Assembly: GCA_009909035.1 (NCBI GenBank)
Contig: JAAAOB010000114.1
Span: 1-40,625 of the forward strand
Reading direction: 5' to 3'
Source of the DNA: Bacteroidota bacterium
GTDB taxonomy: Bacteria; Bacteroidota; Rhodothermia; Balneolales; Balneolaceae
DNA: 40,625 nt
Within the stretch, counting starts at the first letter, position 1, and each line of letters opens with the position of its first letter. The position numbers and the translations under genes were made by a program. The notes beneath the pieces are model-generated. The model was not told where the DNA came from. It was given only the letters and a program-made list of their open reading frames with translations, and did no database searches. This document shows, piece after piece, positions 23,808-32,804 of the stretch.

Positions 23808-24491
23808 ATGAGTGAGAACTATCACCCGTTTGGAAATGAAGAAGAGAACGAACCGGAGATCTGGGATGAACATCGGTGGGAGGAGTTTTTCAAAGAATCG
23901 GACAGGCGAACAGATAAATATTCTGCGCTGCTTAAAAAATATATGGATCACCCCGATCGCGACAGAATTATTGCTGAAGAGATGGGCTGGACTCATCTCC
24001 TCGATGAGGCCGATGACACATTTGATGAGTGGATGAACGATTTAGTTGATGAATACGAAGAGGGCGAGGAATGGAAACAACGGACCGGATATGAGCCCAC
24101 AGAGTTTGACAGCTTTGAAGATCTGCCGCTGCATCAGCTGGCATTTGATTTCACAATTGATGCAATGAATATGGTCGATGAATATCTTGCAGATGTAGAA
24201 GACGAATCTGTAAAGGCCTTTGCCCGATCCATCACGATCCCGCCGGCAAAAATAGCGGGTGGATTCAGCTTCGGGTTTGAGATAGAAAGCCTGGGCGGCA
24301 ATATCGCTAACTGCAAACGAGGCTTAACGGCAGCCAACCAAATGCTGGACGCGCTTTTCGAAATCGGGGAAAAGAAGCTTCTTGACCGCGACATCTACCT
24401 CGAATACTATGCCCGGGCGAAAGAAGTGCGGGATGAACTGGCTATTTATATTGTTGAGTTGCGTGAGAGGTTCCAGAAGGGAATTTCGTGA
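23808..24491 (+). CDS. acidic helical protein of unknown function
   Basis: I do not recognise this 227-residue protein. It is very acidic in its first half (NEEENEPEIWDEHRWEEFF, DEADDTFDEWMNDLVDEYEEGEEW) and predicted almost all helical. It has no signal peptide and no Cys apart from one in SLGGNIANCKRG. A less charged central segment (RSITIPPAKIAGGFSFGFEIESLGG) may form a fold core. It has a strong promoter and a consensus Shine-Dalgarno AGGAGG, unusual in this window, which suggests high expression. It has no operon partner. Confidence 0.78.
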   Translation: MSENYHPFGNEEENEPEIWDEHRWEEFFKESDRRTDKYSALLKKYMDHPDRDRIIAEEMGWTHLLDEADDTFDEWMNDLVDEYEEGEEWKQRTGYEPTEFDSFEDLPLHQLAFDFTIDAMNMVDEYLADVEDESVKAFARSITIPPAKIAGGFSFGFEIESLGGNIANCKRGLTAANQMLDALFEIGEKKLLDRDIYLEYYARAKEVRDELAIYIVELRERFQKGIS

Positions 24492-24553
24492 CTTTGTTCC
24501 GAACGGTTTGTGAGACTTCGGAAGTCATCCACAGCCAGCTTAAAATGAAATCT

Positions 24554-24793
24554 TCACTCCCACCGCCTCGCCTGCTGTTTTCTCTTCATTTCTCCTGAAT
24601 CAATCATCTGCTGCAGTCGGTCATTTCGTTCCGGGGATTTACTTGTCAGATGCCAGGCTTCGCAAAACTCACACTGGTAGACGTTTTGCGGCCCCTGGTC
24701 GGGCAGAAAATTACGATGAATGTGAATATCAATCAGCGACATTTCTGCCAGAAATTTTGTGCTGTATTGATTTTTTCCAGTGGAGCATTTCAT
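24554..24793 (-). CDS. small CxxC zinc-ribbon-like protein
   Basis: The 79-residue product contains VYQCEFCEAWHLTSK near residue 40, a CxxCxxWHLT-type motif seen in small uncharacterised proteins of this bacterial group. The two cysteines and His may bind zinc. The rest is polar, and the C-terminus is basic (KRKQQARRWE). The start is uncertain: the first ATG (24793) and a second at 24742 are both possible, neither with a Shine-Dalgarno sequence. Function is unknown. Confidence 0.62.
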   Translation of the reverse strand: MKCSTGKNQYSTKFLAEMSLIDIHIHRNFLPDQGPQNVYQCEFCEAWHLTSKSPERNDRLQQMIDSGEMKRKQQARRWE

Positions 24794-25295
24794 GACTCAA
24801 TATGCTTAAGATTGAAGAAAATTCTAAATTGACCGACATTCAGGATTTACCACAAATGAGGAAACGGTATTTCACAAAAGACACAATCTTGAAATTCTTG
24901 TTTGTGAACGTAGCACCACCTTCTTGATCTTTGAGGTTAAATCCACAATGATTTTAAACATCGTCTCTTGCCAGTCAAATTCACAACTCATGCCTCCAAA
25001 AACGCATGGGCGTTCTTTCTTGTTTCAAGAGCCATATTATCAGCGAACTGCAAGCCAATACTCTCAGTACTCAACACCTCTATCGTGAGAGCACCCATTC
25101 TATTCCATTCGATACTAACACTTCAGCTATCCCCTTGTCACTCTCGTCCATCACTCTGTATTTGTTGCTTAGAAACCAACAATCTTATTGTTTTGTATCA
25201 AACACTTTTGATTTTCTATTACAAGAATGATAGTACGGTATAATTATTACTCACTTTAAATCGAAAATATTTGGTTGATACAGAGTAAACAAATA
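24794..25295. other. 500-bp AT-rich gap without a supported gene
   Basis: The stretch is lower in GC than its neighbours. Short frames exist on both strands but none has a credible start, composition or motif. The left part might be decayed coding sequence. I see no RNA gene, repeat or operator in it. Confidence 0.5.
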
Positions 25296-27509
25296 TCAAA
25301 ACTCCCATCGAACCACCGCATTCAGATTTCGACCCGGCATCGGGGCATCCCGGTTTTCTACCCGGCTGAGGTGATCGCGGTAGCGTTCATTAAGCAGGTT
25401 ATCAAGACGGAGACTGATGGTAACCCCATGGCCAAATCGATACCCGGCATCAGCCCCCACAAGCAGGTAGCCGGGTGTAGGTTTCTCGTTCGGGGCTACG
25501 TGGCCCTGCCGGTTTACAATCCGTGCCCTGGGTCCCGCCCAAAAGGTGCCGCTATCGTACATCAGTTTCAGGTGCGTGCGAAACGGCGGCATAAATGTCA
25601 GGTTGTGTTGTTCACCGCTGCGCTCTCGCCCCCGCACATAGTCCAGGCCAACACCGGCCTGCCAGCGATCCGTAATCCCCACGTCGGTGCTAAACTCAAA
25701 TCCATACACCAGCGCATCTTTTGAGCCGTATTCAAAGACCGGTAAACTCGAGGGTTGATGAGTCTCCCCGGTGGGCGAAAAATCTACAAAATTGTCGATT
25801 CTATTCACGTACAGCGAAAGCTGAGAGGTAACGACAGAAGATGTATACTCGGTGAAGAGATCAGCACCGAGGCTGAACTCATTTTCGAGAGTGGGATCGC
25901 CAATATCGAAGGATCCGGCTGCCGCATGTGGCGCAAAGGAGTACAGTTCTTCGATTGTTGGGGTTCGGTACGCCCGGGCTACCTGCAGTCCTGCTGTCCA
26001 TTTCGATGTGGGCGAATAGTTGATGCCAAAAGCACCTGATAAAATCATATCCGATCGGTCTTCAAAAAGTGAGGCGTCCGTAAAGAGTTCGTTTGTTTTC
26101 ACGAATGTCTCCTTCCACTCCAGCCGGGCCCCGGTTTTCACCGTAAACTGATTCCCGAGGCCGATCTCCTCGTAAATGTACCCGGCCAAAAAATACCCGG
26201 AGGCGTCAGGCGTCAGCGCATCACCACCTCCAACCGAAATAGCGGATGAGTTAAAACTCAGCCCCGCGGCACCTTCCATGGCGCCCACTGGCCGGTGTCG
26301 GAGAATAAGGGAGCTGCTAAGCGTCTGCTGATCAAATGAAATGTCGATCGCCTCCATGACGGTTTGATTCTGCAGCCGCTCAATGGCTACTTCATCATGG
26401 TGGTAATCGCTGTAATGCACCCGCAATTCCGCGTGTTCGAAGAATCCTTGCATCTCCAGGGTTGAAATACTCTGCAAGTTCACCCTGTTCATACGAATTT
26501 CAATCGATTCATCCATCAAATCGATCGCCTCGGGCAGCCCGTAGGCATAATCCATGCCGGAGAGTGACAGGCTGGTTTCTAACGGGCCTTCACGGTACCC
26601 AATGCCGCCGCCATAGCTCAGGTTATCGATGGCTGTATCTGGCAGCCGGCCTTCCGGGGTTTGTAGATCACCTCCATTTCTGTATATCATTCGCCCGGTT
26701 ACCGCAAAACGTTCCGTTCCATACTGGGATCGCACCAGGCCGGCCCCCATACTGTTCATAGTGGCGGCGTGAGATTTAATGGTTGCCGATGTACCGGGAT
26801 CCCATTCACGCGGCATATCACTGCTAAACATATTGACAACTCCCCCGATGGCACTCGACCCATACAGCAGGCTGGCCGGCCCCCTGACCACTTCAACCCG
26901 TTCCATGGCCAACGGATCGAGCCCAACGGCGTGATCCACGGCCGTCCCGGAAAGATCCCCCATTCGTTCCCCGTTCTGCATCACCAGAACCCGGTCTCCG
27001 TCAAACCCGCGAATCACAGGCCGCGAAGGGGCTGACCCGTAGGAGCGTGTGGCCACTCCCGGGGTTCCGTCCAATATTTCTCCGAGGCTTGGAGCCGCTT
27101 TCTTCTGAAGCATCTCGGCATTGAAGGCCTCCGCGGGTTGGTACTGGATATTTCGGCCCAGCGGCGAGCTTGTGACGATCACATCATCCGCCCGGATTAC
27201 CTCTGGCTGCATCTCAATGACTATAAAATCTTCCACAGGATGATCCACTTGATAACGTACGGTGGAATAGCCGATCGCACGAATCAATAGCATATAGCTG
27301 CCCTTTGGGAGGCCGTCAATTTCGAACTGTCCCTCGCTATCAGCTGCCGCTCCACGGTCTGTTTCCAGGATTTGAATCGTTGCTCCGGGGATGGGCTCTC
27401 CTGATGTCGCCTCAAGCACCTCCCCCCGCAGTTTATCATCATCCTGGGCAATCGACCCAACGGGAATAAATAGAATGTGGATACCGATCAGGAATATTAT
27501 TGTCTTCAT
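25296..27509 (-). CDS. TonB-dependent receptor, ZnuD-like metal/metallophore uptake
   Basis: The 737-residue product has a signal peptide (ending GSIAQ) and a CarboxypepD_reg-like domain at about residues 27-105 (GEVLEATSGEPIPGATIQI, RAIGYSTVRYQV). A TonB-box segment ADDVIVTSSPLG leads to a plug with APSRPVIRGFDGDRVLVMQNG, VVRGPASLLYGSSAIGGVVN. The barrel ends in NLLNERYRDHLSRVENR and PMPGRNLNAVVRWEF, wording typical of ZnuD-type receptors. Two genes upstream encode a MerC protein and a Cys-rich RHH regulator, which fits metal uptake. A DtxR-like box precedes the gene, so iron or manganese is as plausible as zinc. Confidence 0.88.
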   Translation of the reverse strand: MKTIIFLIGIHILFIPVGSIAQDDDKLRGEVLEATSGEPIPGATIQILETDRGAAADSEGQFEIDGLPKGSYMLLIRAIGYSTVRYQVDHPVEDFIVIEMQPEVIRADDVIVTSSPLGRNIQYQPAEAFNAEMLQKKAAPSLGEILDGTPGVATRSYGSAPSRPVIRGFDGDRVLVMQNGERMGDLSGTAVDHAVGLDPLAMERVEVVRGPASLLYGSSAIGGVVNMFSSDMPREWDPGTSATIKSHAATMNSMGAGLVRSQYGTERFAVTGRMIYRNGGDLQTPEGRLPDTAIDNLSYGGGIGYREGPLETSLSLSGMDYAYGLPEAIDLMDESIEIRMNRVNLQSISTLEMQGFFEHAELRVHYSDYHHDEVAIERLQNQTVMEAIDISFDQQTLSSSLILRHRPVGAMEGAAGLSFNSSAISVGGGDALTPDASGYFLAGYIYEEIGLGNQFTVKTGARLEWKETFVKTNELFTDASLFEDRSDMILSGAFGINYSPTSKWTAGLQVARAYRTPTIEELYSFAPHAAAGSFDIGDPTLENEFSLGADLFTEYTSSVVTSQLSLYVNRIDNFVDFSPTGETHQPSSLPVFEYGSKDALVYGFEFSTDVGITDRWQAGVGLDYVRGRERSGEQHNLTFMPPFRTHLKLMYDSGTFWAGPRARIVNRQGHVAPNEKPTPGYLLVGADAGYRFGHGVTISLRLDNLLNERYRDHLSRVENRDAPMPGRNLNAVVRWEF

Positions 27510-27552
27510 TTCGGACGAGTTTTTTTAAGTTTCCCCGAAATATACTTAATTA

Positions 27553-27566
27553 TTAGCCTTACCTAA
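27553..27566. promoter_or_regulatory. DtxR/IdeR-like operator half-palindrome
   Basis: TTAGCCTTACCTAA is a TTAG-N6-CTAA palindrome. Its reverse TTAGGTAAGGCTAA differs at one position from the first 14 bases of the DtxR/IdeR consensus (TTAGGTTAGGCTAACCTAA). It lies 44 bp upstream of the ZnuD-like receptor start, in the expected promoter position. Confidence 0.55.
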
Positions 27567-27734
27567 ACTATTAATTTTGCGTTATGAACTATCGATATCT
27601 GCTACCAACCTGTAAAGAAGGTCATACGGATTTTATTAATTATCTTGGGTAGAGAAGAGAGAGAAGAAAAAGGTGAGAAAGTAACCGTTACAACATCTTA
27701 GCCATCGTTTGGATGTCATCCCCGACAAACAGAA

Positions 27735-28064
27735 TTATTTTGATTCCAGGCACTCCGGACACTCTACCCACTCTACACTGGGGATAGATTTTATTGCGGA
27801 CGGACTGCTTCCCCGCTCAAAAACCGGCTTGAAGAGCACATTTCCCTCGTGTTGTTCATTTCCACAGCTGTGACAGCTCACTTCATGATCAGCTTTCACC
27901 GGCGTATAGCCTTTGATTACCCAGCCCTCCTGGCCGGCGTGTGATGCCAGGCTTTCCAGGGCGGCTCGTACGGTTTGAGATTTATTACCCCCGTAGTACG
28001 TGCCCGACAGTTTTTCAAGCAGTTGTACGGTATCGTCATCGAGTGTGAAATTGAGTCGCTTCAT
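27735..28064 (-). CDS. ribbon-helix-helix regulator with a Cys/His cluster
   Basis: The 109-residue protein begins KRLNFTLDDDTVQLLEKLSG, then NKSQTVRAALESLA, a clear ribbon-helix-helix (CopG/Arc type) DNA-binding domain in the first 42 residues. The remaining part carries two cysteine pairs, CHSCGNEQHE (Cys64, Cys67, with His65 and His72) and ECPEC (Cys102, Cys105), which could form one zinc ribbon or metal-sensing site. It is not NikR, as it lacks the ACT-type nickel domain. It follows the MerC gene by 14 bp and precedes the ZnuD-like receptor. A metal-responsive repressor of this locus is the best guess. Confidence 0.82.
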   Translation of the reverse strand: MKRLNFTLDDDTVQLLEKLSGTYYGGNKSQTVRAALESLASHAGQEGWVIKGYTPVKADHEVSCHSCGNEQHEGNVLFKPVFERGSSPSAIKSIPSVEWVECPECLESK

Positions 28065-28078
28065 ACAATCTATGCTGT

Positions 28079-28507
28079 TTATTCGGCTTCTTTTTCAATC
28101 GGGTGATGCTCATGTGCCTTGTTTTCGCATGTTTGGTGGTGCCTGTAATTTCGCCAATGGCCGACGATAAGAAAAATGCTACCGCCCATTGTTAGCCCTG
28201 TTTCCGCCCAGAATCCAAGCCAGTAATGGCCGATTAGCCATCCTGCAAGAACGAGCACAAATCCGACCAGAAGCAAACCCGTAACCCTTTTTTCGAAATG
28301 ACTTCGTTTTGCGGCAAAGTAGACGGTGGGAGCGATCAGAAGCACAAAGAGCGGGTGCAGCCAGTGGCTCAGCACGCTGCTGACGGTTGCCACGGGCATG
28401 AGTGCGATGAATACAGGCAAAAACAGGCAGTGGATGGCACAAACCGTAGAAACACCGATACCCAGGCGGTCCCACAATACGGAGGCGGTTATACTTTTTT
28501 CAGACAT
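28079..28507 (-). CDS. MerC-domain membrane protein
   Basis: The 142-residue protein has four hydrophobic segments and the MerC signature CAIHC (Cys23, His26, Cys27) in the first: STVCAIHCLFLPVFIAL. The tail is His-rich (YRHHQTCENKAHEHHPIEKE). MerC proteins carry mercury in classical operons, but chromosomal members in Bacteroidota-like genomes often sit beside zinc uptake genes, so the role here is more probably zinc or another soft metal. It is first in a unit with the RHH regulator and has a palindromic operator 32 bp upstream of its start. Confidence 0.87.
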   Translation of the reverse strand: MSEKSITASVLWDRLGIGVSTVCAIHCLFLPVFIALMPVATVSSVLSHWLHPLFVLLIAPTVYFAAKRSHFEKRVTGLLLVGFVLVLAGWLIGHYWLGFWAETGLTMGGSIFLIVGHWRNYRHHQTCENKAHEHHPIEKEAE

Positions 28508-28538
28508 TAGAAGAGATTGAAATCGAACTGTTTACATT

Positions 28539-28577
28539 AGTGTGTATAAATGTACACACTTTGAGTAAGATTATCAA
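28539..28577 (-). promoter_or_regulatory. promoter with perfect 8-6-8 palindromic operator
   Basis: AGTGTGTA (28539-28546) and TACACACT (28553-28560) are exact inverse arms around six bases. On minus, TTGATA (28572-28577) and TACATT (28549-28554) form -35 and -10 boxes 17 bp apart, so the palindrome covers the -10. Binding there would block expression of the MerC-RHH unit; the RHH protein is the obvious candidate binder. Confidence 0.75.
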
Positions 28578-28605
28578 TTCGGCCGACCGGAGGTTAAAGG
28601 TTGCC

Positions 28606-29382
28606 TCACTCAGGTTTTTCTTCATCATTCTGATCATGGCCGGCTCCGTTTTTACTGGCGGCCCCATGTACCGGGCTGCTGTTCTCCCCGTCCGAATCGT
28701 CATCTCCTGTCTCTTCTCTCTTCTCAGTGTACTCTTCAAACATCACCCGTGCTTCTTCATCCTCCAGCTCCATCTGCCGTTCCATCAGAAGGCGCCGGTG
28801 GTCGGCCATATCATCATCTTTCAGGATTTCGTCTATCTCGCGCGGTTTCGGCAGCTCATCCACCGAGTTGATTCCAAAGTGCTTTAGGAAGTGTTTTGTG
28901 GTTTTATAGAGAAGCGGCTTCCCCGGTGAATCGGCCCGACCCGACACCTTCAACAACATTTTTTCCAGAAGCTGCCGCAGGATGTAGCCGGAATCCACCC
29001 CTCGGATCTGGTCAACCTCCGGCTTTGTAATGGGCTGCCGATACGCCACAATGGCCAGCGTTTCCGTGGCCGACTGCGATAATTTGCGGTAGGCATTTTC
29101 ATGCTGAAATATACTCAGCCAGGGATGGTATCGAGGCTGAGTCACAAAGGTAAAGCCACCCCCGGTTTCCTCGATTCTAAACGACAAATCGTTCTCCTCG
29201 TATCGTTCATTCAGCCGGGTTACTATTCGCCTGATAACCTGGTCATCCAGCTCCAACTCCTCCTCGCTCTCTTTGACAATTTCGGCCAGCTTCTGCCAGC
29301 TAATAGGTTCAGGGCTTGAAAATATCAATGCCTCGACTACAGCGGTGAGGCGGGTACCGTCAACAAATCGAAAATCAAGCAT
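28606..29382 (-). CDS. scpB: segregation and condensation protein B
   Basis: ScpB is the winged-helix kleisin partner of the SMC-ScpAB condensin. The 258-residue product shows TAVVEALIFSSPEPISWQKLAEIV, GGGFTFVTQPRYHPWLSIF, the highly conserved LSQSATETLAIVAYRQPITKPEVDQIRGVDSGYILRQLLEK split over two helices, and GKPLLYKTTKHFLKHFGI. An acidic, low-complexity C-terminal tail of about 60 residues makes it longer than typical ScpB (about 190-200). scpA is not adjacent. Confidence 0.95.
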   Translation of the reverse strand: MLDFRFVDGTRLTAVVEALIFSSPEPISWQKLAEIVKESEEELELDDQVIRRIVTRLNERYEENDLSFRIEETGGGFTFVTQPRYHPWLSIFQHENAYRKLSQSATETLAIVAYRQPITKPEVDQIRGVDSGYILRQLLEKMLLKVSGRADSPGKPLLYKTTKHFLKHFGINSVDELPKPREIDEILKDDDMADHRRLLMERQMELEDEEARVMFEEYTEKREETGDDDSDGENSSPVHGAASKNGAGHDQNDEEKPE

Positions 29383-29686
29383 GTTTTATGAGATATTAGA
29401 TGAAAGATATTAGATTATAGAAGTGAAATTAACTACAAGAAAGGATGAGTTACCCGATTTTGTGGAATTTTCTGATATAGAAATGTTCTTCATAAACCTT
29501 TGTGTTTTTTCTTTAAGATTGCCGCGTCCGAAAGGATCTGCCAACCGGCTGAAAGAACCGAAAACTCTAAAAAGCACGAATGATTCTGTTCATTATTAAA
29601 TAGCTGGTAAAACATCACCTAATAATGTCTTATTGTAATTCGGAGTAACTGCTCAAAGATATTGATTCTAATCGTTAATGATATAA
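29383..29686. other. 304-bp intergenic region, no feature recognised
   Basis: It is AT-rich between scpB and the M14-family gene. It contains a short near-repeat (GATATTAGATGAAAGATATTAG) around 29390-29412 and nothing else I can support. It should hold the scpB promoter. Confidence 0.5.
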
Positions 29687-30844
29687 TTAACGTTTATAGC
29701 AGATCAGGGTGTGTTCATCTTCCTGAATGACGCGGTACCCGAAAAGGTGAAAAATATCTTTTACTAAAAACCGGGCTACCCGCAAATCAATACGAAACGC
29801 CTGTTCACTTTTAATATGTACACCGGGTAAATATTTCAGCAGCTTATGAATAAAACTTTTTCGGAGATAGGCAGATAATGAAAGCCAAAAAGCAGATACT
29901 TCCCGAATGATCAAGAACCCGTCGCGTCCCTTTTTTTGATAGAGAGGCATAAAGATCCGTCCCCATACCGGTGCCTCAATCCACTCTCCATTCTCCTTTG
30001 CAAGAGGCGTCCCCTTTTCGATTTTATCAAAATTCTTAAATCCCTGAATCATTTCAAACTTCGCCGGGTCTTCAACGATCTTGTGATATTTCACTTCATA
30101 ATAAGAATCCGGCAGATCCGGATGAATATCCAGCTCATGTTCATACCTGCGTACCTCATCATCTGACAGCTTATGAATATTCAGCCAGTGCATGGTGAGC
30201 CACAGAAAAGCACAACTTCGATAAATGGATGCTTCGTTGGTGTGTGCACCCGCTTCAAACCCAATCGATAAATGCCCGAGGTTATTGATATAGCTGAGAA
30301 GTGTTCCGCGTATATTTTCCTCAAATCCCAAAATTTGAGGAACCGGAAATTTACGGGCCAGTTTCCGGTTTGCAAGCGTATCGTTAATCAGAATAAATGC
30401 ACAGCTTTCCGAGGAGGTTGTGTGCAGATCAACAAAAATAAAGCGGGAGGCATCCTCCTTGTGTTTGTCCAGGATCCACTCTACAGCATGTTTAATTTCA
30501 AGGCTCTCCTTATACTCAACCGAGTGAATATTTGTATGGTGCGACCCTGGTCGATGGTTCTCAAACCCGTTTTCCCAAATGCGGTTCAGGTCCGTATCCA
30601 CGTATCTCACACCCAACTCCAGTGCTTTCATATTGCCTGAAATTGCGTATAAATGCCCGTTTAGTGATTCATTTTCATTGAGCAGCGTTCCTGCCACATG
30701 GTCAACGGCGTGGACCCCCGCCGTTTCATTTCCATGAATCCCTGCAAAAATAACAAGAACGGGTCCATTCGTATCACCCGGTACGGACCACCGAATACGT
30801 TCTGTATCCCGAATATGTAGTTCCCGTTTCTCAGTTTTTTGCAT
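29687..30844 (-). CDS. succinylglutamate desuccinylase/aspartoacylase-like (M14) hydrolase
   Basis: The 385-residue protein has the zinc motif FAGIHGNETAG (His37, Glu40), the substrate motif VDTDLNRIW (Asn-Arg pair), the third zinc ligand in FVDLHTTSSESC and the catalytic Glu in GFEAGAHTNE. That is the full active-site set of the AstE/AspA group, which hydrolyses N-acyl amino acids. The C-terminal 120 residues are extra relative to AstE. The start overlaps the end of the upstream GCS2-CBS gene by 14 bp, so it is translationally linked to it. The substrate may be a gamma-glutamyl or related conjugate made by those ligases (inference). Confidence 0.87.
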   Translation of the reverse strand: MQKTEKRELHIRDTERIRWSVPGDTNGPVLVIFAGIHGNETAGVHAVDHVAGTLLNENESLNGHLYAISGNMKALELGVRYVDTDLNRIWENGFENHRPGSHHTNIHSVEYKESLEIKHAVEWILDKHKEDASRFIFVDLHTTSSESCAFILINDTLANRKLARKFPVPQILGFEENIRGTLLSYINNLGHLSIGFEAGAHTNEASIYRSCAFLWLTMHWLNIHKLSDDEVRRYEHELDIHPDLPDSYYEVKYHKIVEDPAKFEMIQGFKNFDKIEKGTPLAKENGEWIEAPVWGRIFMPLYQKKGRDGFLIIREVSAFWLSLSAYLRKSFIHKLLKYLPGVHIKSEQAFRIDLRVARFLVKDIFHLFGYRVIQEDEHTLICYKR

Positions 30845-32732
30845 TCTCCGTTTTCTTAATCTTGCTCCAGATATGTTGTGTGTCTTTATCTGTTATAATT
30901 CCCACTAATTGATTCTTTTCAACTACAGGCAGACAGCTGATCTTTTCATCAAGCATAAGCAACATGGCATATTTTATATCACTGCCCGAATCTATAGTAA
31001 TCGGATCGCTGTCCATAACATCAGCAGCTGTGGCACGCTCCGAATATTTACTTCCTTCAATATACTCAACCAATCTCTTTTTTGTTATGATTCCTTTCAG
31101 TTTACCCTCCTTATCTTCCACCGGCATATGATGGATATTTCTCCATTCCATAATCTTCAGCACCATTTCCGCGAGATAGTCTTCCGATACGGTAATCAGA
31201 TCCGTACTCATGATGTTACTGACATTGTCGTACTGTATTTCAACAAATTCCGCTTCTTGCAGAGTGGCAATATCCCATTCGTCGACCGTTTTGCCTGATT
31301 GGTTTCGTTTATTTAAAATAGCTGTCAGGATTACTGAGGCCTCTTCCCGCCCATGGGTCTCCTTCAATTTCCGATAGCTGCTAACGAGCCAGCGTGCGCC
31401 TGTTGCTTTTTTATCGGCCCGTTGCCGGATCACATCAAGATACTTGCTGATATCGTTTTCATCCACATCCATTTTTTGTAACCCCTCGCGCGCAATTGGC
31501 AGAAGCTTCTCTCGAATCAGGGTTGCCGCTGAGATCAGCTCTCCATCCCACACCATACCGCTTTGAATACCCCACATGGACGCTTTATAAAAGTTTTCCC
31601 TTGCATCTTGAAAATCGATTGTATGCCAGTTATTGCTGTATCGCTCAGGCATATTAGCCATCAAGCCTGACCAAAACGCGTGGTTGGCGATTTCATCCGT
31701 TACGGTGGGGCCGGATGGCAGATAACGATTTTCAATTCGAAGATGTGGTTTACCCTCTGTAACTCCATAACAGGCCCTGTTCCATTTGTAGATCGTTCCA
31801 TTGTGGAGCTGTAACGCATCCAATGTTGGAATTCCGCCCCGGTCTAAAATATCCAGGGAGTCTTCCTCTATGTCGGTAAGGAAAAGAATCGTATGGCGGG
31901 CAATATCATTTTTAAAAACGTCGCCAATATCTTCGATCCACCGGTTCCCAAAGGAAACCCTGTGGGCCCGTTCCCTGAGGTGAAATCCTTTGCTCCTGGT
32001 ATCGATACTTTGCTGAAATAAAGCAATCCGGGTCTCCGACCAAAGCTGTTTTCCAAGTAGTAAGGGTGAATTTGCGGCTATGGATAATACAGGACCCGCA
32101 AGCAGCTGGGACCAATTATAGGAGTTTGCAAAGTTTTCGGGCTGCACCTGGAAATGACACTGAAAGCTGGTATTACAGGCTTCAAATAGGATATTGTTAT
32201 GGGTGATCATCAGTTCGTCCACTCCAAGAATATTGAGCTCGAAATCGTCACCTCTTAGTTCAAGAATCACTTCCGCAAGTTCTTCATATCGCTGCTTTGG
32301 CGTCATAAATTTCATCTGAACCGCCCTGTAGTCGATAGAAGGCAGAATTCCCGTCAAAATGATATGTTCATCAAAATGTGAGGCCGCTCGTTCCGCTTTT
32401 CCAAGAAAGCTGCACAATTTCTCTTCCATCCGGGAAAAACAGTCTCCTGTCAGTATCTCCGGATCCAGGTTAATCTCAAGATTGTACCGGGCCAGTTCGG
32501 GGGTAAAATGAGGGTCATTTACTTTCTGGAGTACTTCCAGGCCATGCAGGGAGGGTTTAAAGTGTTTATCCACAAGGCAAAATTCCTGTTCCGCTCCAAT
32601 CCTTGTCGTACCGCTTTCAAACGTGCCGTTTGCGAGCATCTTCTCGACCGCCTCTACATCATGCAGTAAGTGTGTAAGAAAAGTTTTCCTGGATTCTGTA
32701 TCCCTTGCGATAGATATGTGATGGCTGCCCAT
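30831..32732 (-). CDS. GCS2-type carboxylate-amine ligase with C-terminal CBS pair (copy 2)
   Basis: Residues 1 to about 480 form a glutamate-cysteine ligase type 2 (glutamine-synthetase-like) domain: RIGAEQEFCLVD (Glu48, Glu50), RYNLEINLDP, LGVDELMITHNNILFEACNTSFQCH, IENRYLPSGPTVTDEIANHAFW. Residues about 505-633 are two CBS domains (IMSTDLITVSEDYLAEMV and DVMDSDPITIDSGSD, ending CLPVVEKNQLVGIITDKD), which normally bind adenine nucleotides and regulate the partner domain. The protein is a clear paralog of the next gene. It follows that gene by 72 bp and overlaps the M14 gene. The acceptor amine is unknown; this is not standard glutathione synthesis. Confidence 0.88.
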   Translation of the reverse strand: MGSHHISIARDTESRKTFLTHLLHDVEAVEKMLANGTFESGTTRIGAEQEFCLVDKHFKPSLHGLEVLQKVNDPHFTPELARYNLEINLDPEILTGDCFSRMEEKLCSFLGKAERAASHFDEHIILTGILPSIDYRAVQMKFMTPKQRYEELAEVILELRGDDFELNILGVDELMITHNNILFEACNTSFQCHFQVQPENFANSYNWSQLLAGPVLSIAANSPLLLGKQLWSETRIALFQQSIDTRSKGFHLRERAHRVSFGNRWIEDIGDVFKNDIARHTILFLTDIEEDSLDILDRGGIPTLDALQLHNGTIYKWNRACYGVTEGKPHLRIENRYLPSGPTVTDEIANHAFWSGLMANMPERYSNNWHTIDFQDARENFYKASMWGIQSGMVWDGELISAATLIREKLLPIAREGLQKMDVDENDISKYLDVIRQRADKKATGARWLVSSYRKLKETHGREEASVILTAILNKRNQSGKTVDEWDIATLQEAEFVEIQYDNVSNIMSTDLITVSEDYLAEMVLKIMEWRNIHHMPVEDKEGKLKGIITKKRLVEYIEGSKYSERATAADVMDSDPITIDSGSDIKYAMLLMLDEKISCLPVVEKNQLVGIITDKDTQHIWSKIKKTENAKN

Positions 32733-32804
32733 TTGTTCCGTTACTTTTTAATTACCTTTTTTTGATCATTTGAGTTGACAGTTTATCTGTAAGAGACCCT
32801 CCGG

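Noticed and set aside
24968-25243. 91-codon plus-strand frame in the AT-rich gap
   Set aside because: No ribosome site, odd composition and no motif; likely chance in AT-rich DNA.
28079-28507. Mercury-resistance operon
   Set aside because: Only the MerC domain is present; merA, merT, merP and merR are absent, and the neighbours indicate general metal uptake.
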